Shown: in pieces, positions 29,726-39,469 of the stretch
Layout: each line of letters starts with the position of its first letter
How positions within the stretch are numbered: position 1 is the first letter of the stretch
Assembly (NCBI GenBank): GCA_020637365.1
Contig: JACJWE010000002.1
Span: forward strand, 124,001-188,000
Length of the DNA stretch: 64,000 nucleotides
Origin: Acidimicrobiia bacterium
Lineage (GTDB): Bacteria; Actinomycetota; Acidimicrobiia; IMCC26256; JAGNEX01
Reading direction: 5' to 3'
Notes under the pieces: model-generated
The model's database searches: none
Told to the model about the DNA's origin: nothing
Seen by the model: the letters and a program-made list of their open reading frames with translations, nothing else
Translations under genes and position numbers: made by a program

Positions 29726-30358
29726 TCAGATGGCTGACTCTGCAGCAGGTCGGCGACCGAGGAGCAGCTCGGCGGCGACAGCGAGATCAGCCGCGACGGT
29801 TCCATCGTCGGCGAGCCCGCCGACCCATTCCCATAACGATGCGAACCACACTTGTCCAAGGACTCGCATGGCCGCCGGCGATACCTCTGAAGAATCCCCG
29901 ACAGCTGCCTGCAGCGTCGCCAACATGACCCGTCCGATTTCGACCTTGCCCGCCGCAACGGCCGCATCGGTCGACGACATGGCCGTCACCAGCGCCGTGG
30001 TCAGGCCCCGCCGACGTTCCAAAGCGCTGACCGCCTGGGACAGCACCGCAACCACACGGTCGACCGGGTCGTCGTCGCTCGGTGGCATATCGGCCAATCT
30101 GTCGCGCAGCTGACCCGCCCATTGCACCATCGCCGCGACCAGCAGATCGTCTTTTGAGCTGAAGTACCGGTATATCGTGCCGAGCGCGACATCACCGCGT
30201 TCAGCGACCGCTCGCATATGAACGGCTTCGTAGCCGCCCTCGCTGGCTAGCTCCATGGCGGCTCGGATGACCCGGTCACGCCGCGCCGCCTGGTTGCGTT
30301 CGCGCAGTCCGCCGCTCAGGGCGACATCGATTTCGGGTAAGGGTGCGTCGAATGCCAC
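29726..30358 (-). CDS. kstR: TetR-family regulator, KstR-like (steroid catabolism repressor)
   Basis: 210 aa. The N-terminal DNA-binding domain (GGYEAVHMRAVAERGDVALG then TIYRYFSSKDDLL) is nearly the same, block for block, as KstR of M. tuberculosis as I recall it (GGYEAVQMRAVADRADVAVG, TLYRYFPSK). The C-terminus also keeps the VWFASLWEWV pattern of KstR's VWLSNLLAWL. KstR represses cholesterol genes and is released by 3-oxo-cholestenoyl-CoA-type ligands. Three operators fitting the KstR consensus lie within 30 kb. No such box was found in the 75-bp gap upstream of this gene, so autoregulation is not evident; it may be read through from the acyl-CoA dehydrogenase operon. Confidence 0.85.
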   Translation of the reverse strand: MAFDAPLPEIDVALSGGLRERNQAARRDRVIRAAMELASEGGYEAVHMRAVAERGDVALGTIYRYFSSKDDLLVAAMVQWAGQLRDRLADMPPSDDDPVDRVVAVLSQAVSALERRRGLTTALVTAMSSTDAAVAAGKVEIGRVMLATLQAAVGDSSEVSPAAMRVLGQVWFASLWEWVGGLADDGTVAADLAVAAELLLGRRPAAESAI

Positions 30359-30432
30359 CCGAGCAAACTATCCCGCCACGGCCCGACAGCGCACCGTGAC
30401 CACCGCCTCGATCATCGATCGGGGCATAGCCG

Positions 30433-31659
30433 TCACGGACGGGATTTGTTCTGTTGGTTGAAGGGGACGTCTTTGTCGACCCTGGGTTCGGCGGGCAGAC
30501 CGAGAACTCGCTCGCCGAGCACGTTGCGCTGCACCTCGTCGGAACCACCCGCGATGCGAACCGAAACCGCCTGCAGCCATTGGCGAACCCACAGTCCACG
30601 ATCGCGGCCATCGGCGCCATCCAGCAACGCGTCAGCACCATCCATGCTCAGAGCGAGATTGGTCACCTCTGCCAGATGCTGTGCAATGAACAGCTTCATC
30701 ACCGAACTCTCGGTACCTGGGCGTTCACCCTTCGACAGGGCCGTCTGGATCCGGTATCGCAGAAACTTCATGATCTCGAAGTTGGTGTATGCCTTGGCGA
30801 GCCGCTGACGCATCAATGGATCGCTGCCACCGCCAGTCGCTTCCGCCAGGCGTTCGAGTTCGGGCCATTTGAAACTTCCCGCACCTCCACCGCCGATGAG
30901 TCCACGTTCATAGGCCAGGGTCGTCATCGCAACGCCCCAGCCTCCGTCGACCTCACCCAGAACCGCTGAGCGAGGCACCCGAACGTCATCGAGGAAGACC
31001 TCTGAAAAATGTCGCGCGCCGGTGATCTGAACGAGCGGCCGGATGTCGATACCCGGACTCGACATGTCGACCAGGAAATAGGTGATGCCGCGGTGTTTTG
31101 GCGCGTCTGGGTTGGTGCGGGCAAGCAGAATGCCGAAGTCGCCGAACTGCGCCGACGACGTCCACACCTTCTGACCGGTAATCACAAAATCGTCGCCGTC
31201 TCGCACCGCCTTGGTGCCGATGTTGGCCAGGTCGGATCCGGCACCAGGCTCGCTAAAGAGCTGCACCCAGAACTCTTGTCCACTGAGCATCGGCGCGAGG
31301 TAACGGTGCTTCTGGTCGTCGGTTCCGTGAGCCATGATCGTGGGGCCCGCCATACCAATGCCCATCGCAAAGCTGCCGACGTTGACATCGAAGTCGACCA
31401 CTTCTTGGTTCCATATCGAGTTTTGAATCGATGTACCGCCGCGGCCGCCGTACTGACGAGGCCATGTGATTCCTGCCCAGCCATCCTCGTACAGACGCAG
31501 CTGTGTGGCCTTCGCGTCGGCGATCCACGCGGCCTCATCACCCTCGTGATAGATCCGCCCTCCCCCCGACCCGGGAGGTCGCCTCGGAAAGGTCGATTCC
31601 AAGTAGCTGCGAACGAGGAGCCGAAACTCGTGTTCATCTCGGGTGTCATCAAAATCCAT
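30433..31659 (-). CDS. Acyl-CoA dehydrogenase (FadE family)
   Basis: 408 aa, full length. Motifs: VQLFSEPGAGSDLA (FAD/substrate site), VITGQKVWTSSAQ and a C-terminal VRIAGGSDEVQRNVLGERVL. The usual catalytic Glu in the FadE active-site loop is not obvious; steroid-type FadE enzymes are often heterotetramers in which one subunit lacks residues. Reaction: FAD-dependent alpha,beta-dehydrogenation of an acyl-CoA. It lies between a thioesterase and the kstR-like gene on the same strand. Substrate specificity is inferred from context only. Confidence 0.9.
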   Translation of the reverse strand: MDFDDTRDEHEFRLLVRSYLESTFPRRPPGSGGGRIYHEGDEAAWIADAKATQLRLYEDGWAGITWPRQYGGRGGTSIQNSIWNQEVVDFDVNVGSFAMGIGMAGPTIMAHGTDDQKHRYLAPMLSGQEFWVQLFSEPGAGSDLANIGTKAVRDGDDFVITGQKVWTSSAQFGDFGILLARTNPDAPKHRGITYFLVDMSSPGIDIRPLVQITGARHFSEVFLDDVRVPRSAVLGEVDGGWGVAMTTLAYERGLIGGGGAGSFKWPELERLAEATGGGSDPLMRQRLAKAYTNFEIMKFLRYRIQTALSKGERPGTESSVMKLFIAQHLAEVTNLALSMDGADALLDGADGRDRGLWVRQWLQAVSVRIAGGSDEVQRNVLGERVLGLPAEPRVDKDVPFNQQNKSRP

Positions 31660-31705
31660 GGTTTGCTCACGTCCTTGGGCGGTGTCCGCTCAACGTGTGG
31701 GGCGC

Positions 31706-32416
31706 CTACGAGCGTGGTGGACCTTCGGTTCGCGGGGCGACCGCAGCGGCGAGCATGCCGGGCCGAGGCTGGATGAACAGGCCGCGCGCCTTGGCGGTCA
31801 CGGTCGTTCCCGCACTGATCCAACCCTCTACGACGAGTTTGCGCCCGTCGACCTCTGCCGGGCGGGCAACCAACGTCAGCTCGGTCATCAACGGGGTCGG
31901 CGCCAGGTAGTCAACGTCGAGATGCGCGGTCATCCCGAGATGCTCAAAAGAGCAGTTCGCAAAACCGAGCAGCTGATCAAAGATGCCTGCAACGATGCCG
32001 CCGTGGACATGACCTGGCGGGCCTTCATATGCCGGGCTGCAGCTCACCGTTCCATGAACCTCACCGCCCTCATAGCGCAGCCGGGCTGGCGGGGCGATTG
32101 GGTTGTACTCCCCCATGAACGGGTCGAACCTGAAAAAGGTGTCAAAACCGGGCTCGGTATCGGTACGCCATTGTTTCGGTCCGAGCGGACTCCCACGGTC
32201 CAACAAAGCGGCGATCTCGCTGAACAATCGACCCGCCTCGGCTAACGCATCCTCGGTTTGGGGCGCGTCGTTCAGGTGCGCAATGGCGAGCCGTGCCGCG
32301 CCTGCGACCTCGATTCGGATGTCGTGCATGTCGACCGGATCGACCGGGATGGCCGAGCGACCTTGTTCACCGGTCGCTTCCGAATGGGTCTGGGCTGAAT
32401 GGTTGTGATCTGACAT
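31706..32416 (-). CDS. PaaI-type hotdog thioesterase
   Basis: About 236 aa from MSDHNHS (32416). The C-terminal hotdog domain has GPPGHVHGGIVAGIFDQLLG, with the HGG and Asp of PaaI-like acyl-CoA thioesterases. It is followed by HLDVDYLAPTPLMTELTLVA. The N-terminal 90 residues are an extra helical region not found in short PaaI proteins. Located just upstream of the acyl-CoA dehydrogenase on the same strand, probably co-transcribed; likely hydrolyses acyl-CoA intermediates or recycles CoA. Confidence 0.8.
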   Translation of the reverse strand: MSDHNHSAQTHSEATGEQGRSAIPVDPVDMHDIRIEVAGAARLAIAHLNDAPQTEDALAEAGRLFSEIAALLDRGSPLGPKQWRTDTEPGFDTFFRFDPFMGEYNPIAPPARLRYEGGEVHGTVSCSPAYEGPPGHVHGGIVAGIFDQLLGFANCSFEHLGMTAHLDVDYLAPTPLMTELTLVARPAEVDGRKLVVEGWISAGTTVTAKARGLFIQPRPGMLAAAVAPRTEGPPRS

Positions 32417-32580
32417 CGAGAGAATTATGACACCGACGTCAGGTATCGGCGACACGCCGGGAGCTGTGATCGCCCCTCGACCGCCCCTGCACCCGCATCA
32501 CCTCATCGACGAGCCGCGAACCGCTCCAAGAGTACGGCGCGGCCCCGAGGGCCCGGCATGGCAACCATCTGCGCCCGGTA

Positions 32581-32949
32581 TCAATCGTGTTGTTCAGCGA
32601 GCAGCGCTTCAATCCGTTCGAGGACTTGGGTTTGGCGCTCGGACTGGATAACGAGCTCCGCGTTCATCGCTACGACCCATGCTCGGACCGTGATGAAGCC
32701 ACCCATGAGGATCAGGGCGAGGCCCCCGATACCACCCGAAATCAGGTAGGGAATGTGCTCATAGGTCTGGTTGGTACCGGACGCGCCCCAGTAGCCGAGG
32801 AAGATCAGCAGCAACCCCAGACCGGTGGCGAACACCCCGCTGAAACGGAGGCGCCGTTCAGCGTCCGGACTCCGCTCGCGTATTCGTAGCTTCTCAACCT
32901 CGCGCTGCAGGTCTGCATAGCGCTGATCTGCTGATCCTTGGTCGGTCAT
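32581..32949 (-). CDS. Small membrane protein, coiled coil plus two helices
   Basis: About 122 aa. A short acidic/basic N-terminal helix (YADLQREVEKLRIRE), two transmembrane segments (VFATGLGLLLIFLGYWGA and ISGGIGGLALILMGGFITV) and a C-terminal helix (QTQVLERIEALLAE). ATG at 32949 is preceded by GGGGAGG. No family recognised. Lies between livF and the thioesterase on the same strand. Confidence 0.65.
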   Translation of the reverse strand: MTDQGSADQRYADLQREVEKLRIRERSPDAERRLRFSGVFATGLGLLLIFLGYWGASGTNQTYEHIPYLISGGIGGLALILMGGFITVRAWVVAMNAELVIQSERQTQVLERIEALLAEQHD

Positions 32950-33117
32950 CCAATCGCCTCCCCTTGCACGGCCGCGACGCGGCCCAGGCACATTCGTTGC
33001 ATCGTTTGAAAACACAGAGGTGATCCCGAAACATGTGCACCACCTTCGGATTCACCGGGTCGCGTATTCCCCGTGTTCGTATCCACCGTGTTCGGGTTCA
33101 CCGTCGCCCATCCCATC

Positions 33118-33921
33118 TCAATGACCCGACCCCAGATAGGACGCCTGTAGCACGGCTTCCATATCGGCGGGATCACCCTCCGCCGTCACACTCCCGTGCG
33201 CCATGATGTAGGCGCGGTCGGCGATTGCGAGCGCTCGGTGGGCGAACTGTTCGACGATGACGATCGACACGCCAGAACGGGCGATTCGCGCCACATAGGA
33301 GTACAGCTCGTCGACGATGATCGGTGCGAGGCCCATCGAGATCTCATCGAGGATCAAAATCGCCGGGTTCGTCACCAGCCCTCGGGCGAGCGCCAACATT
33401 TGCTGCTCGCCGCCCGACATCGTGCCAGCCGCCTGATTGCGTCGTTCTGCAAGGCGCGGGAACAACTCGAACGCCTGATCTTTGATGCGGGCCGCAGGGG
33501 TCCCGCCGTAGCTCGCCATCAACAGATTCTCGGTCACCGTCAGGTTTGGGAAGACGCCGCGCCCTTCAGGGATGGTGCACACACCAATCCGAGCCAACGC
33601 GTCGGGGGCTGCGCCGTTGACGCGCCGACCGGCCAGCAGATAGTCACCCGCCGTCGGGGTCATCTGACCCGACATCACCGAAATGGTCGTGGTCTTACCC
33701 GCCCCGTTCGCGCCCAACAGCACAACCGTTTCGCCGCGGAACACCTTGAGCGAAACTCCATGCAGAACCTGAATCTGTCCATAGGCGGCCCGTATGGCGG
33801 CGAGTTCCAGGATCGGCGTGTGTGCCTCGACTTCAGCGAGGCCTGCGGCTGCCAAAGCGTCGACAGGGACCTGACCATTCGACGAGGACACAGATGGCTC
33901 AGCGCCGTCGGTCGCGCTCAT
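33118..33921 (-). CDS. livF: Liv-type ABC transporter ATP-binding protein LivF
   Basis: 267 aa. Walker A GANGAGKTT, signature MSGGEQQMLALARGL, Walker B ILILDE, and the LivF-typical IPEGRGVFPNLTVTENLLM. A ~35-residue N-terminal extension is present. It overlaps livG by 4 bp, completing the import operon livK-livHM-livG-livF. The ATPase pair powers uptake; substrate class is discussed at the binding protein. Confidence 0.92.
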   Translation of the reverse strand: MSATDGAEPSVSSSNGQVPVDALAAAGLAEVEAHTPILELAAIRAAYGQIQVLHGVSLKVFRGETVVLLGANGAGKTTTISVMSGQMTPTAGDYLLAGRRVNGAAPDALARIGVCTIPEGRGVFPNLTVTENLLMASYGGTPAARIKDQAFELFPRLAERRNQAAGTMSGGEQQMLALARGLVTNPAILILDEISMGLAPIIVDELYSYVARIARSGVSIVIVEQFAHRALAIADRAYIMAHGSVTAEGDPADMEAVLQASYLGSGH

Positions 33922-34661
33922 AGTGCGGCTCCCTTCGTGCCTAGATAGGCCTCCTGCACAGCGTTGTTCGCCTGCACTTCGGCAGGGGTACCAGAAGCGA
34001 TCACCATCCCTTGGTCGAGTACGTGAACCCGCTCGCAGATCGCCATCACCATCGGTACGTCGTGTTCGACGAGGAGAATGCCGAGTCCTTCGTCTGCGAG
34101 TTCGGTGAGGAGCTCGCCAAATGCTGCCGATTCTCGTTCATTTAACCCCGAAGAAGGCTCGTCGAGCAGCAGCAGCGACGGGCCCGTAGCGAGGGCGCGC
34201 CCAAGTTCGACCAAGCGCAGATGGCCGGTCGGCAAGGCATCTGACTGTTCGTCGGCGACCTCGGACAGGCCAACCCGCTCGATGATGAGGTTGACCACGT
34301 CACGCACCGAACCTTTGGCTGCACCGTGTTTGCGGCGACGTTGTGCCACCTCGGCAGCGACCCGAACGTTGTCGCGTGCCGTCATCGACCCAAATACTTC
34401 GAGCCGTTGGAATGTTCGAGCGATCCCTCGTCGAGCTCGAAGGTGGGGTTTGAGCGACGAGACATCTTCCCCGTTCAAGATCACGGTGCCTTCGGTCGGC
34501 GTCTGTACACCGGATATCACGTTGAAGGTGGTCGTCTTGCCCGCGCCGTTCGGACCGATAAGACCGGTGATCTCGCCCGCCTCACAGGCAAAGGTCACAT
34601 CGTGGAGCACATGGAGCCCACCGAATCGGACATCGACACGCCGCACTTCGAGCAATGCCAT
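33918..34661 (-). CDS. livG: Liv-type ABC transporter ATP-binding protein LivG
   Basis: 247 aa. Walker A GPNGAGKTT, Walker B LLLLDEPSSGLN, H-loop LLVEHDVPMV. The signature is atypical (LPTGHLRLVELGRAL), as in LivG proteins, which use LP-x-G rather than LSGG. Starts on the last base of the permease gene and overlaps livF. Confidence 0.92.
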   Translation of the reverse strand: MALLEVRRVDVRFGGLHVLHDVTFACEAGEITGLIGPNGAGKTTTFNVISGVQTPTEGTVILNGEDVSSLKPHLRARRGIARTFQRLEVFGSMTARDNVRVAAEVAQRRRKHGAAKGSVRDVVNLIIERVGLSEVADEQSDALPTGHLRLVELGRALATGPSLLLLDEPSSGLNERESAAFGELLTELADEGLGILLVEHDVPMVMAICERVHVLDQGMVIASGTPAEVQANNAVQEAYLGTKGAAL

Positions 34662-36640
34662 CAGACCAGGCCTCCCGCTCGGACGCCCGACGGTCGGGTG
34701 ACATCGGCCGGCGTGACCTCGTCGACCGGTTCGGGTTGAGGGGCGGGACGCCCCGGTAAGAATGCGAAGCGCCGCGACGTTGGGACGATCCTGGTGACCT
34801 GGTCGGCAAGGCCAACCCCCCAGCCTTCCGGACTGCGCGACAGGCCCACCGCGGCAACGCCCGTCAGCAACAAGTCGAGGTTTGAGATATCGACCTGTTT
34901 GCCCACGATGCTCATAAGCCCAAGGGCAAGGCCTCCCGAAAAGGCCGATGTCACCATGCCCACACCGCCGACGACGACGATCAGCAGAACGGGCAGGCTT
35001 TGAACCAATGCGAACTGTTCGGCAGCGGCGCCTTCATTCGCCATCGCCATCAGCGCACCGCCGACGCCAGCGATCCCCGCGGACAGCGCAAACGTCACCA
35101 GTTTGACCGCCCGCGGATCGATCCCGAGGGTGGCGCTGGCCAGCTCGGAATCACGCATCCCGGTGAGGACGCGGCCATAGCGAGAACGTCGCAAGGCGAG
35201 CACGCCGATCGAGAGGAGGCAGAGGACCGTCACGACCGTCACCAAATATGCCTTGTCGCCATCGGTCGAAACTCCAAAGATCGACAGCCGACCCAGCGCA
35301 TTAGATGTCGACCCAAAGACGCCTTCATGGCGGAACACCGTCTCGTCCATGAACTGGGCAAATGCCATCGTCGTCAACGCCAGATAGAGACCGCGCACTC
35401 GAAGCGCAGGTATTGCGACTAGGGCTCCCACCGGCGCTGCCAGGGCAAATGCGGCGAGCAGCCCCAGCGGGTTGCCTGACGCGCCACCGAACTTCAGCAT
35501 CGCGAAGGCGCCCACTCCGGCGAATCCCATCTGTCCCAGAGAGACCTGGCCGCCGTACCCGGTCAGGAGAACGAGGCTGAGCCCGACGACGCCGACACCG
35601 AACCCCAGTTGAAGTCGATTGAGCGTGTCGTTGGACAAGAACTGTGCGACGACGATCGTAAAGGCGATCACACCGGCCGAGCCGAGCACCGATTCGGTGA
35701 AGGTCGGCACACGCATGGTTCGCGCCCGGGTGGGTCGGGCACCGCGCAGCGAGGAATCCTTGATCAGCATCAAGACGATGAACAAAAACACCGCCGGCAG
35801 CGCAGGTTGGTAACGCCAGCCATCGAGCGCTGATGACAAAAAGCCGATGTGCTCGACGACGTAAGGAACCAGGTTGATGAACAGACCAAGCCCCACTGCG
35901 CCGACAAAGGTCATCGGCAACGACCGCAAGCGCCCGACCACTGCGGCGGCATAGGCGTTGATGACCAGGAAGGTCAGGGCAAACGCTTCGAGTTGCAGCA
36001 TCGGCCCGATCAACACACCCGCCAGCGCCGCCAACCCCGCGCCGATCGCCCAGGACAGCTGGGAGACAACATCGGGTTTGATGCCGTTGAGCGACGCCGT
36101 TGCAGGACTATCGACAACGGCTCGCATCGCCGTACCGACCCGCGTACGAAACAGAAAGAACCGCAGACCGACCGCCACGGTCAGCGCACACACGATCACG
36201 ATCACCTGGTGGACACTGAGCGCCACGTCGAGAAAACGCACCGGATCAGCATCGGGGAAGAATCCCGGCAGCGACGCCGACTGACCTTGCCAGATGTTGG
36301 TCGCTAGCCCCATGGCGAAGACCATCAGCGCAATGGTGACCACAATCCTGGTCGCCAACGAGGAGCCGCGCAGCCCCCGAACGATGCCAAATTCGATGAT
36401 CGCTCCGACCGCGGGGCCGAAGCCCAGCACCACGACGATGACCGAGAGCCACACCGGCCAACCGTCTTGCACCGTGAGCTGCCAATACAGAAACGACGAC
36501 AACATGCCGATCGCTCCGTGTGCGAAGTTGAAGATTCCCGACGTGGTGTAGGTAACGACCAAGCCACTCGCGGCGATCGCATACGCAGAGCCCATGGCGA
36601 CACCGATGACGACGAGTTGGAGGATCTCCTTGACGTCCAC
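34661..36640 (-). CDS. Fused LivH-LivM permease
   Basis: 659 aa, about twice a single permease. Residues 1-300 are LivH-like, beginning LQLVVIGVAMGSAYAIAASG and with GIFNFAHGAIGML. Residues ~310-620 are LivM-like, with LTGYGGQVSLGQMGFAG and SRYGRVLTGMRDSELAS. A cytoplasmic Pro-rich tail of ~40 residues follows. Each half has the expected hydrophobic segments and the EAA-type loop contacting LivG/LivF. The fusion is continuous with no sign of a frameshift. Starts 13 bp after the binding-protein stop. Confidence 0.9.
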   Translation of the reverse strand: MDVKEILQLVVIGVAMGSAYAIAASGLVVTYTTSGIFNFAHGAIGMLSSFLYWQLTVQDGWPVWLSVIVVVLGFGPAVGAIIEFGIVRGLRGSSLATRIVVTIALMVFAMGLATNIWQGQSASLPGFFPDADPVRFLDVALSVHQVIVIVCALTVAVGLRFFLFRTRVGTAMRAVVDSPATASLNGIKPDVVSQLSWAIGAGLAALAGVLIGPMLQLEAFALTFLVINAYAAAVVGRLRSLPMTFVGAVGLGLFINLVPYVVEHIGFLSSALDGWRYQPALPAVFLFIVLMLIKDSSLRGARPTRARTMRVPTFTESVLGSAGVIAFTIVVAQFLSNDTLNRLQLGFGVGVVGLSLVLLTGYGGQVSLGQMGFAGVGAFAMLKFGGASGNPLGLLAAFALAAPVGALVAIPALRVRGLYLALTTMAFAQFMDETVFRHEGVFGSTSNALGRLSIFGVSTDGDKAYLVTVVTVLCLLSIGVLALRRSRYGRVLTGMRDSELASATLGIDPRAVKLVTFALSAGIAGVGGALMAMANEGAAAEQFALVQSLPVLLIVVVGGVGMVTSAFSGGLALGLMSIVGKQVDISNLDLLLTGVAAVGLSRSPEGWGVGLADQVTRIVPTSRRFAFLPGRPAPQPEPVDEVTPADVTRPSGVRAGGLV

Positions 36641-36652
36641 CTCCGAACCTCG

Positions 36653-38023
36653 CTACAGGTCGGGGTTGACTTCGCGCAGCCCACCCAGCTCGCATTCGAA
36701 GGTTCCAGGCTCTTCAGGAAACACCCGGACGAACTTGCCGTCTCGAACCTGCATCAGCGCGAAGCAGCGCGACGGCGTATGTGTCGAAGGACTCGACAGG
36801 CCCATCAGACCGTTGGCATCCCAGTCGATGAAGTCTTCGGACAGCGATGTCAGGAGCCCATCTCGAGTCGCCTCGGGCCCTGAGTTGCGAAGCGCCTCGA
36901 CGAACATCATCCCTGCCCCCCACGCATACACACCGAAGATGTCCGGCGTTGCCTCGGGGTGTGTCTTTGTGAGCCACTCTTGGTAGAGCGCCATTTCAGG
37001 ATTGACGTCCGACTCGCCAAGTAAGGCGAAGTTTGCCCACACGTAGCTGCCCTCAACGGCGTCGCCACCGAGGTCGACAAAGCTCTGGGAGTACGCCTGC
37101 GGCATGAATTCGATGACATCGGGATGAAAATCTTGCGTGTTCATCGCCTTCAAGAGATCGGCCATCTGAGAGTTGTCAGCGATCATCATCACGTACCTGA
37201 CGCCTTTGTCCTTCATGTCGAGGATCAGCTTTGTGAAATCGATCTGGATGACGTTGGTCTTGCCTTGGTAGACAAACTCAAAGCCTTCTTGTTGATAGGC
37301 GTCGACCAGTTTTGCGGCATTCAGCTTGGGGGATGCCTGGTCGACGGTGATCATGGCCGCGTGCGCGATCGCGTCCGGGAACTGAGTCTTGAGATACGCG
37401 CCCGGACCGGTGCTCCACAGACCCGGCGCTTGAGGCAACGGCGAGTAGCTCGTCGAGACCTCTTGGCGCTCCTGGGTGAGAGCCGTTGCCATGATGTCGG
37501 GGATGCCGCACTCTTCGATCGTGGCGGCTCCGTCGCTGTCTTGAATCCCCATCGAGCCCACCAGGGCGAATACCGAATCACAGGCTTCTTTGGCGGTTCG
37601 GCGGACCTCGTCGCCGTTGAGCTTGGTGTCGTACGGCACGACCTCGAGGGTCCGACCGTTCACTCCTCCATTGGCATTGACGTAGGCGACATAGGCATCG
37701 AGACCTTCGAGCGCGGTCTTGAACAGACCCGGTCGTGCGCCGGTGATGTCGGCTTGAATACCGATCTTGATGTTGTCCGCCGTCACCCCGACATCGGTAG
37801 CGCCGCCGTTGTTCTCCGGCGTCGCGTCACCTTGCGCCGGTGCGGTAGCGGAGTCGCCAGCTGGCTGGGTTGCCGACGGCTCAGCGTTGCTGTCGGCAGC
37901 GGCCGCATTGCTGCCACCGCCCGAGGCTGTGCCGTCGGGAGCGTCCACCCGGGAGCCACATGCCGCCGTCACCAGCATCACTGCAATGAGTAATGCCAAC
38001 CATCCCCGTCGTGCGTTCATCAT
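36653..38023 (-). CDS. Liv-type substrate-binding lipoprotein
   Basis: 456 aa. Lipoprotein signal GWLALLIAVMLVTAAC with Cys at ~22, then a Ser/Ala/Gly linker and a type I periplasmic-binding (LivK/AmiC) domain from VTADNIKIGIQADITGARP. SMGIQDSDGAATIEE and a Cys pair fit the lobes. The protein is anchored outside the membrane and delivers the ligand to LivHM. Although labelled branched-chain amino acid family, such systems also import short acyl, amide or aromatic acids. Its place beside acyl-CoA and kstR-like genes makes a catabolic substrate plausible, not proven. Confidence 0.88.
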   Translation of the reverse strand: MMNARRGWLALLIAVMLVTAACGSRVDAPDGTASGGGSNAAAADSNAEPSATQPAGDSATAPAQGDATPENNGGATDVGVTADNIKIGIQADITGARPGLFKTALEGLDAYVAYVNANGGVNGRTLEVVPYDTKLNGDEVRRTAKEACDSVFALVGSMGIQDSDGAATIEECGIPDIMATALTQERQEVSTSYSPLPQAPGLWSTGPGAYLKTQFPDAIAHAAMITVDQASPKLNAAKLVDAYQQEGFEFVYQGKTNVIQIDFTKLILDMKDKGVRYVMMIADNSQMADLLKAMNTQDFHPDVIEFMPQAYSQSFVDLGGDAVEGSYVWANFALLGESDVNPEMALYQEWLTKTHPEATPDIFGVYAWGAGMMFVEALRNSGPEATRDGLLTSLSEDFIDWDANGLMGLSSPSTHTPSRCFALMQVRDGKFVRVFPEEPGTFECELGGLREVNPDL

Positions 38024-38185
38024 CTGCGTCCACTGCCCTGGCCGTTAACAAGCCGTTGCGATACCGATCCCCGCGGTGTGCAATGCGGCTCCGTTCGTGC
38101 GGAGGATGGTAACGCGGCGCCAGCAGTTGTGAAATTGGCAGCGCTTTCATGGGTTTTGCTGCTCGGGGTCGACGACGACGCACCG

Positions 38186-39458
38186 TCAGAACGCGGTGAG
38201 TGCTTCCGCCATGGAAAGGTCGGCCGCGATCATCCGCATCGCCCGCATCACACGGCGCGGTTGATTGACACCGACCGCAGCGGTAACACCGCGCGTGAAG
38301 GCTCCTGCGATGTCGCCGGTGACCGGCTGATGCTCACCGGCGGGATCGGGTCCGAAAAGAGCAAAGAACGAGCCTGCTGCCGGATCACCCTGGACGGCGT
38401 ACATGTGGTCACCCGGATTGATACGCCCGGCCAACTGCCACTTTTGGTCATATTGATCGGTCCAAAAAATGGGACCGGCACGTAGCGCCTCCGCTGGTCT
38501 GGATTGATCAGGTTGCCCATGGCGACGACGGCCTGTTCGGTCGCATTCGTCCAATGCTCCAACCTCATCAATGCGTCGTACCCGCGTGGAAGAAGCGCGA
38601 GACATCGCCGACCGCAGTGACGTCCGGCGCGGCGCGGCAGTACTCGTCACAGACCACACCGTTCTCGAGAGTCAGACCCGATCCCGACAACCACGCGGTG
38701 TTGGGTTCGGCGCCCACCCCGAACACCACGACATCGACCGGAATCCGTTCGCCGTCGGAACACACAACCTCTTCGGGACGAACGTCGCCGACGACTTCCA
38801 CGATCGACGTGCCGAGCTTGACCGTCACACCGTGCCGCCGATGCAGCTCGACGATATGGCCGCCCAACTCGGGACCGAGCCCGCGCACGAGTGGTTGAGC
38901 GAGTGGTTCGACGATGGTGACTTCAACACCGCGACGGACGGCCGAAGCCGCCACTTCGCAGCCGATGAAGCCAGCGCCGACGACGACCAGGCGCGCGCCG
39001 GGGACCAGATCCGACCGCAACGATCGGGCGTCGGCCAACGACCGAAGCACATGGGTCCCCGTTTGCTTTTCAAACGCCGGCATGCGGCGCGCGCTCGCTC
39101 CGGTAGCCACGACGACGGCCATCGAGAACGGCAGCGACTTACCGCGATCGAGTACAACCTCGTGATTCTCGACGTCGAGTTTCTCGGCTCTGTGTCCGAG
39201 CAGCCATTCGATCTGGTCATCAGGGCCAAAGGTCGCTCGACGCAACTCAAGGTCTGCAGGGTCGAGTGCTCCGGGCCCGGGGTGGGGGCCATCGAGATGA
39301 CGGCTCAAGAATCCCTTGCTCAGTTCGGGGCGCTCATAGGGCCAATCCGGCTCCTCACCCACGACGGTGATCGACCCGTGAAAACCGTGCATGCGCGCGG
39401 CTTCGGCCGATCGCAAACCCGCGAGGGATGCTCCAACGATTACCAAACCTGGTTTCAT
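38186..39458 (-). CDS. FAD-dependent ferredoxin--NAD(P) reductase, two frameshifts
   Basis: From ATG at 39458: VIVGASLAGLRSAEAAR (FAD GxGxxG-type), YERPELSKGFLS, VVVGAGFIGCEVA (NAD site) and DVTAVGDVSRFFHAG, the layout of rubredoxin/ferredoxin reductases. A one-base loss near 38575-38580 shifts to YDALMRLEHWTNATEQAVVA; a T-run (CCATTTTTTGG, about 38463-38470) lacking one T shifts to FWTDQYDQKWQLAGRINPG. Restored length is about 424 aa. Likely partners are the 3Fe-4S ferredoxin (583-774) and Rieske or P450 oxygenases. Twelve bp downstream of a secreted protein gene, so co-transcribed. Confidence 0.82.
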
Positions 39459-39469
39459 CGCCGCAGAGC

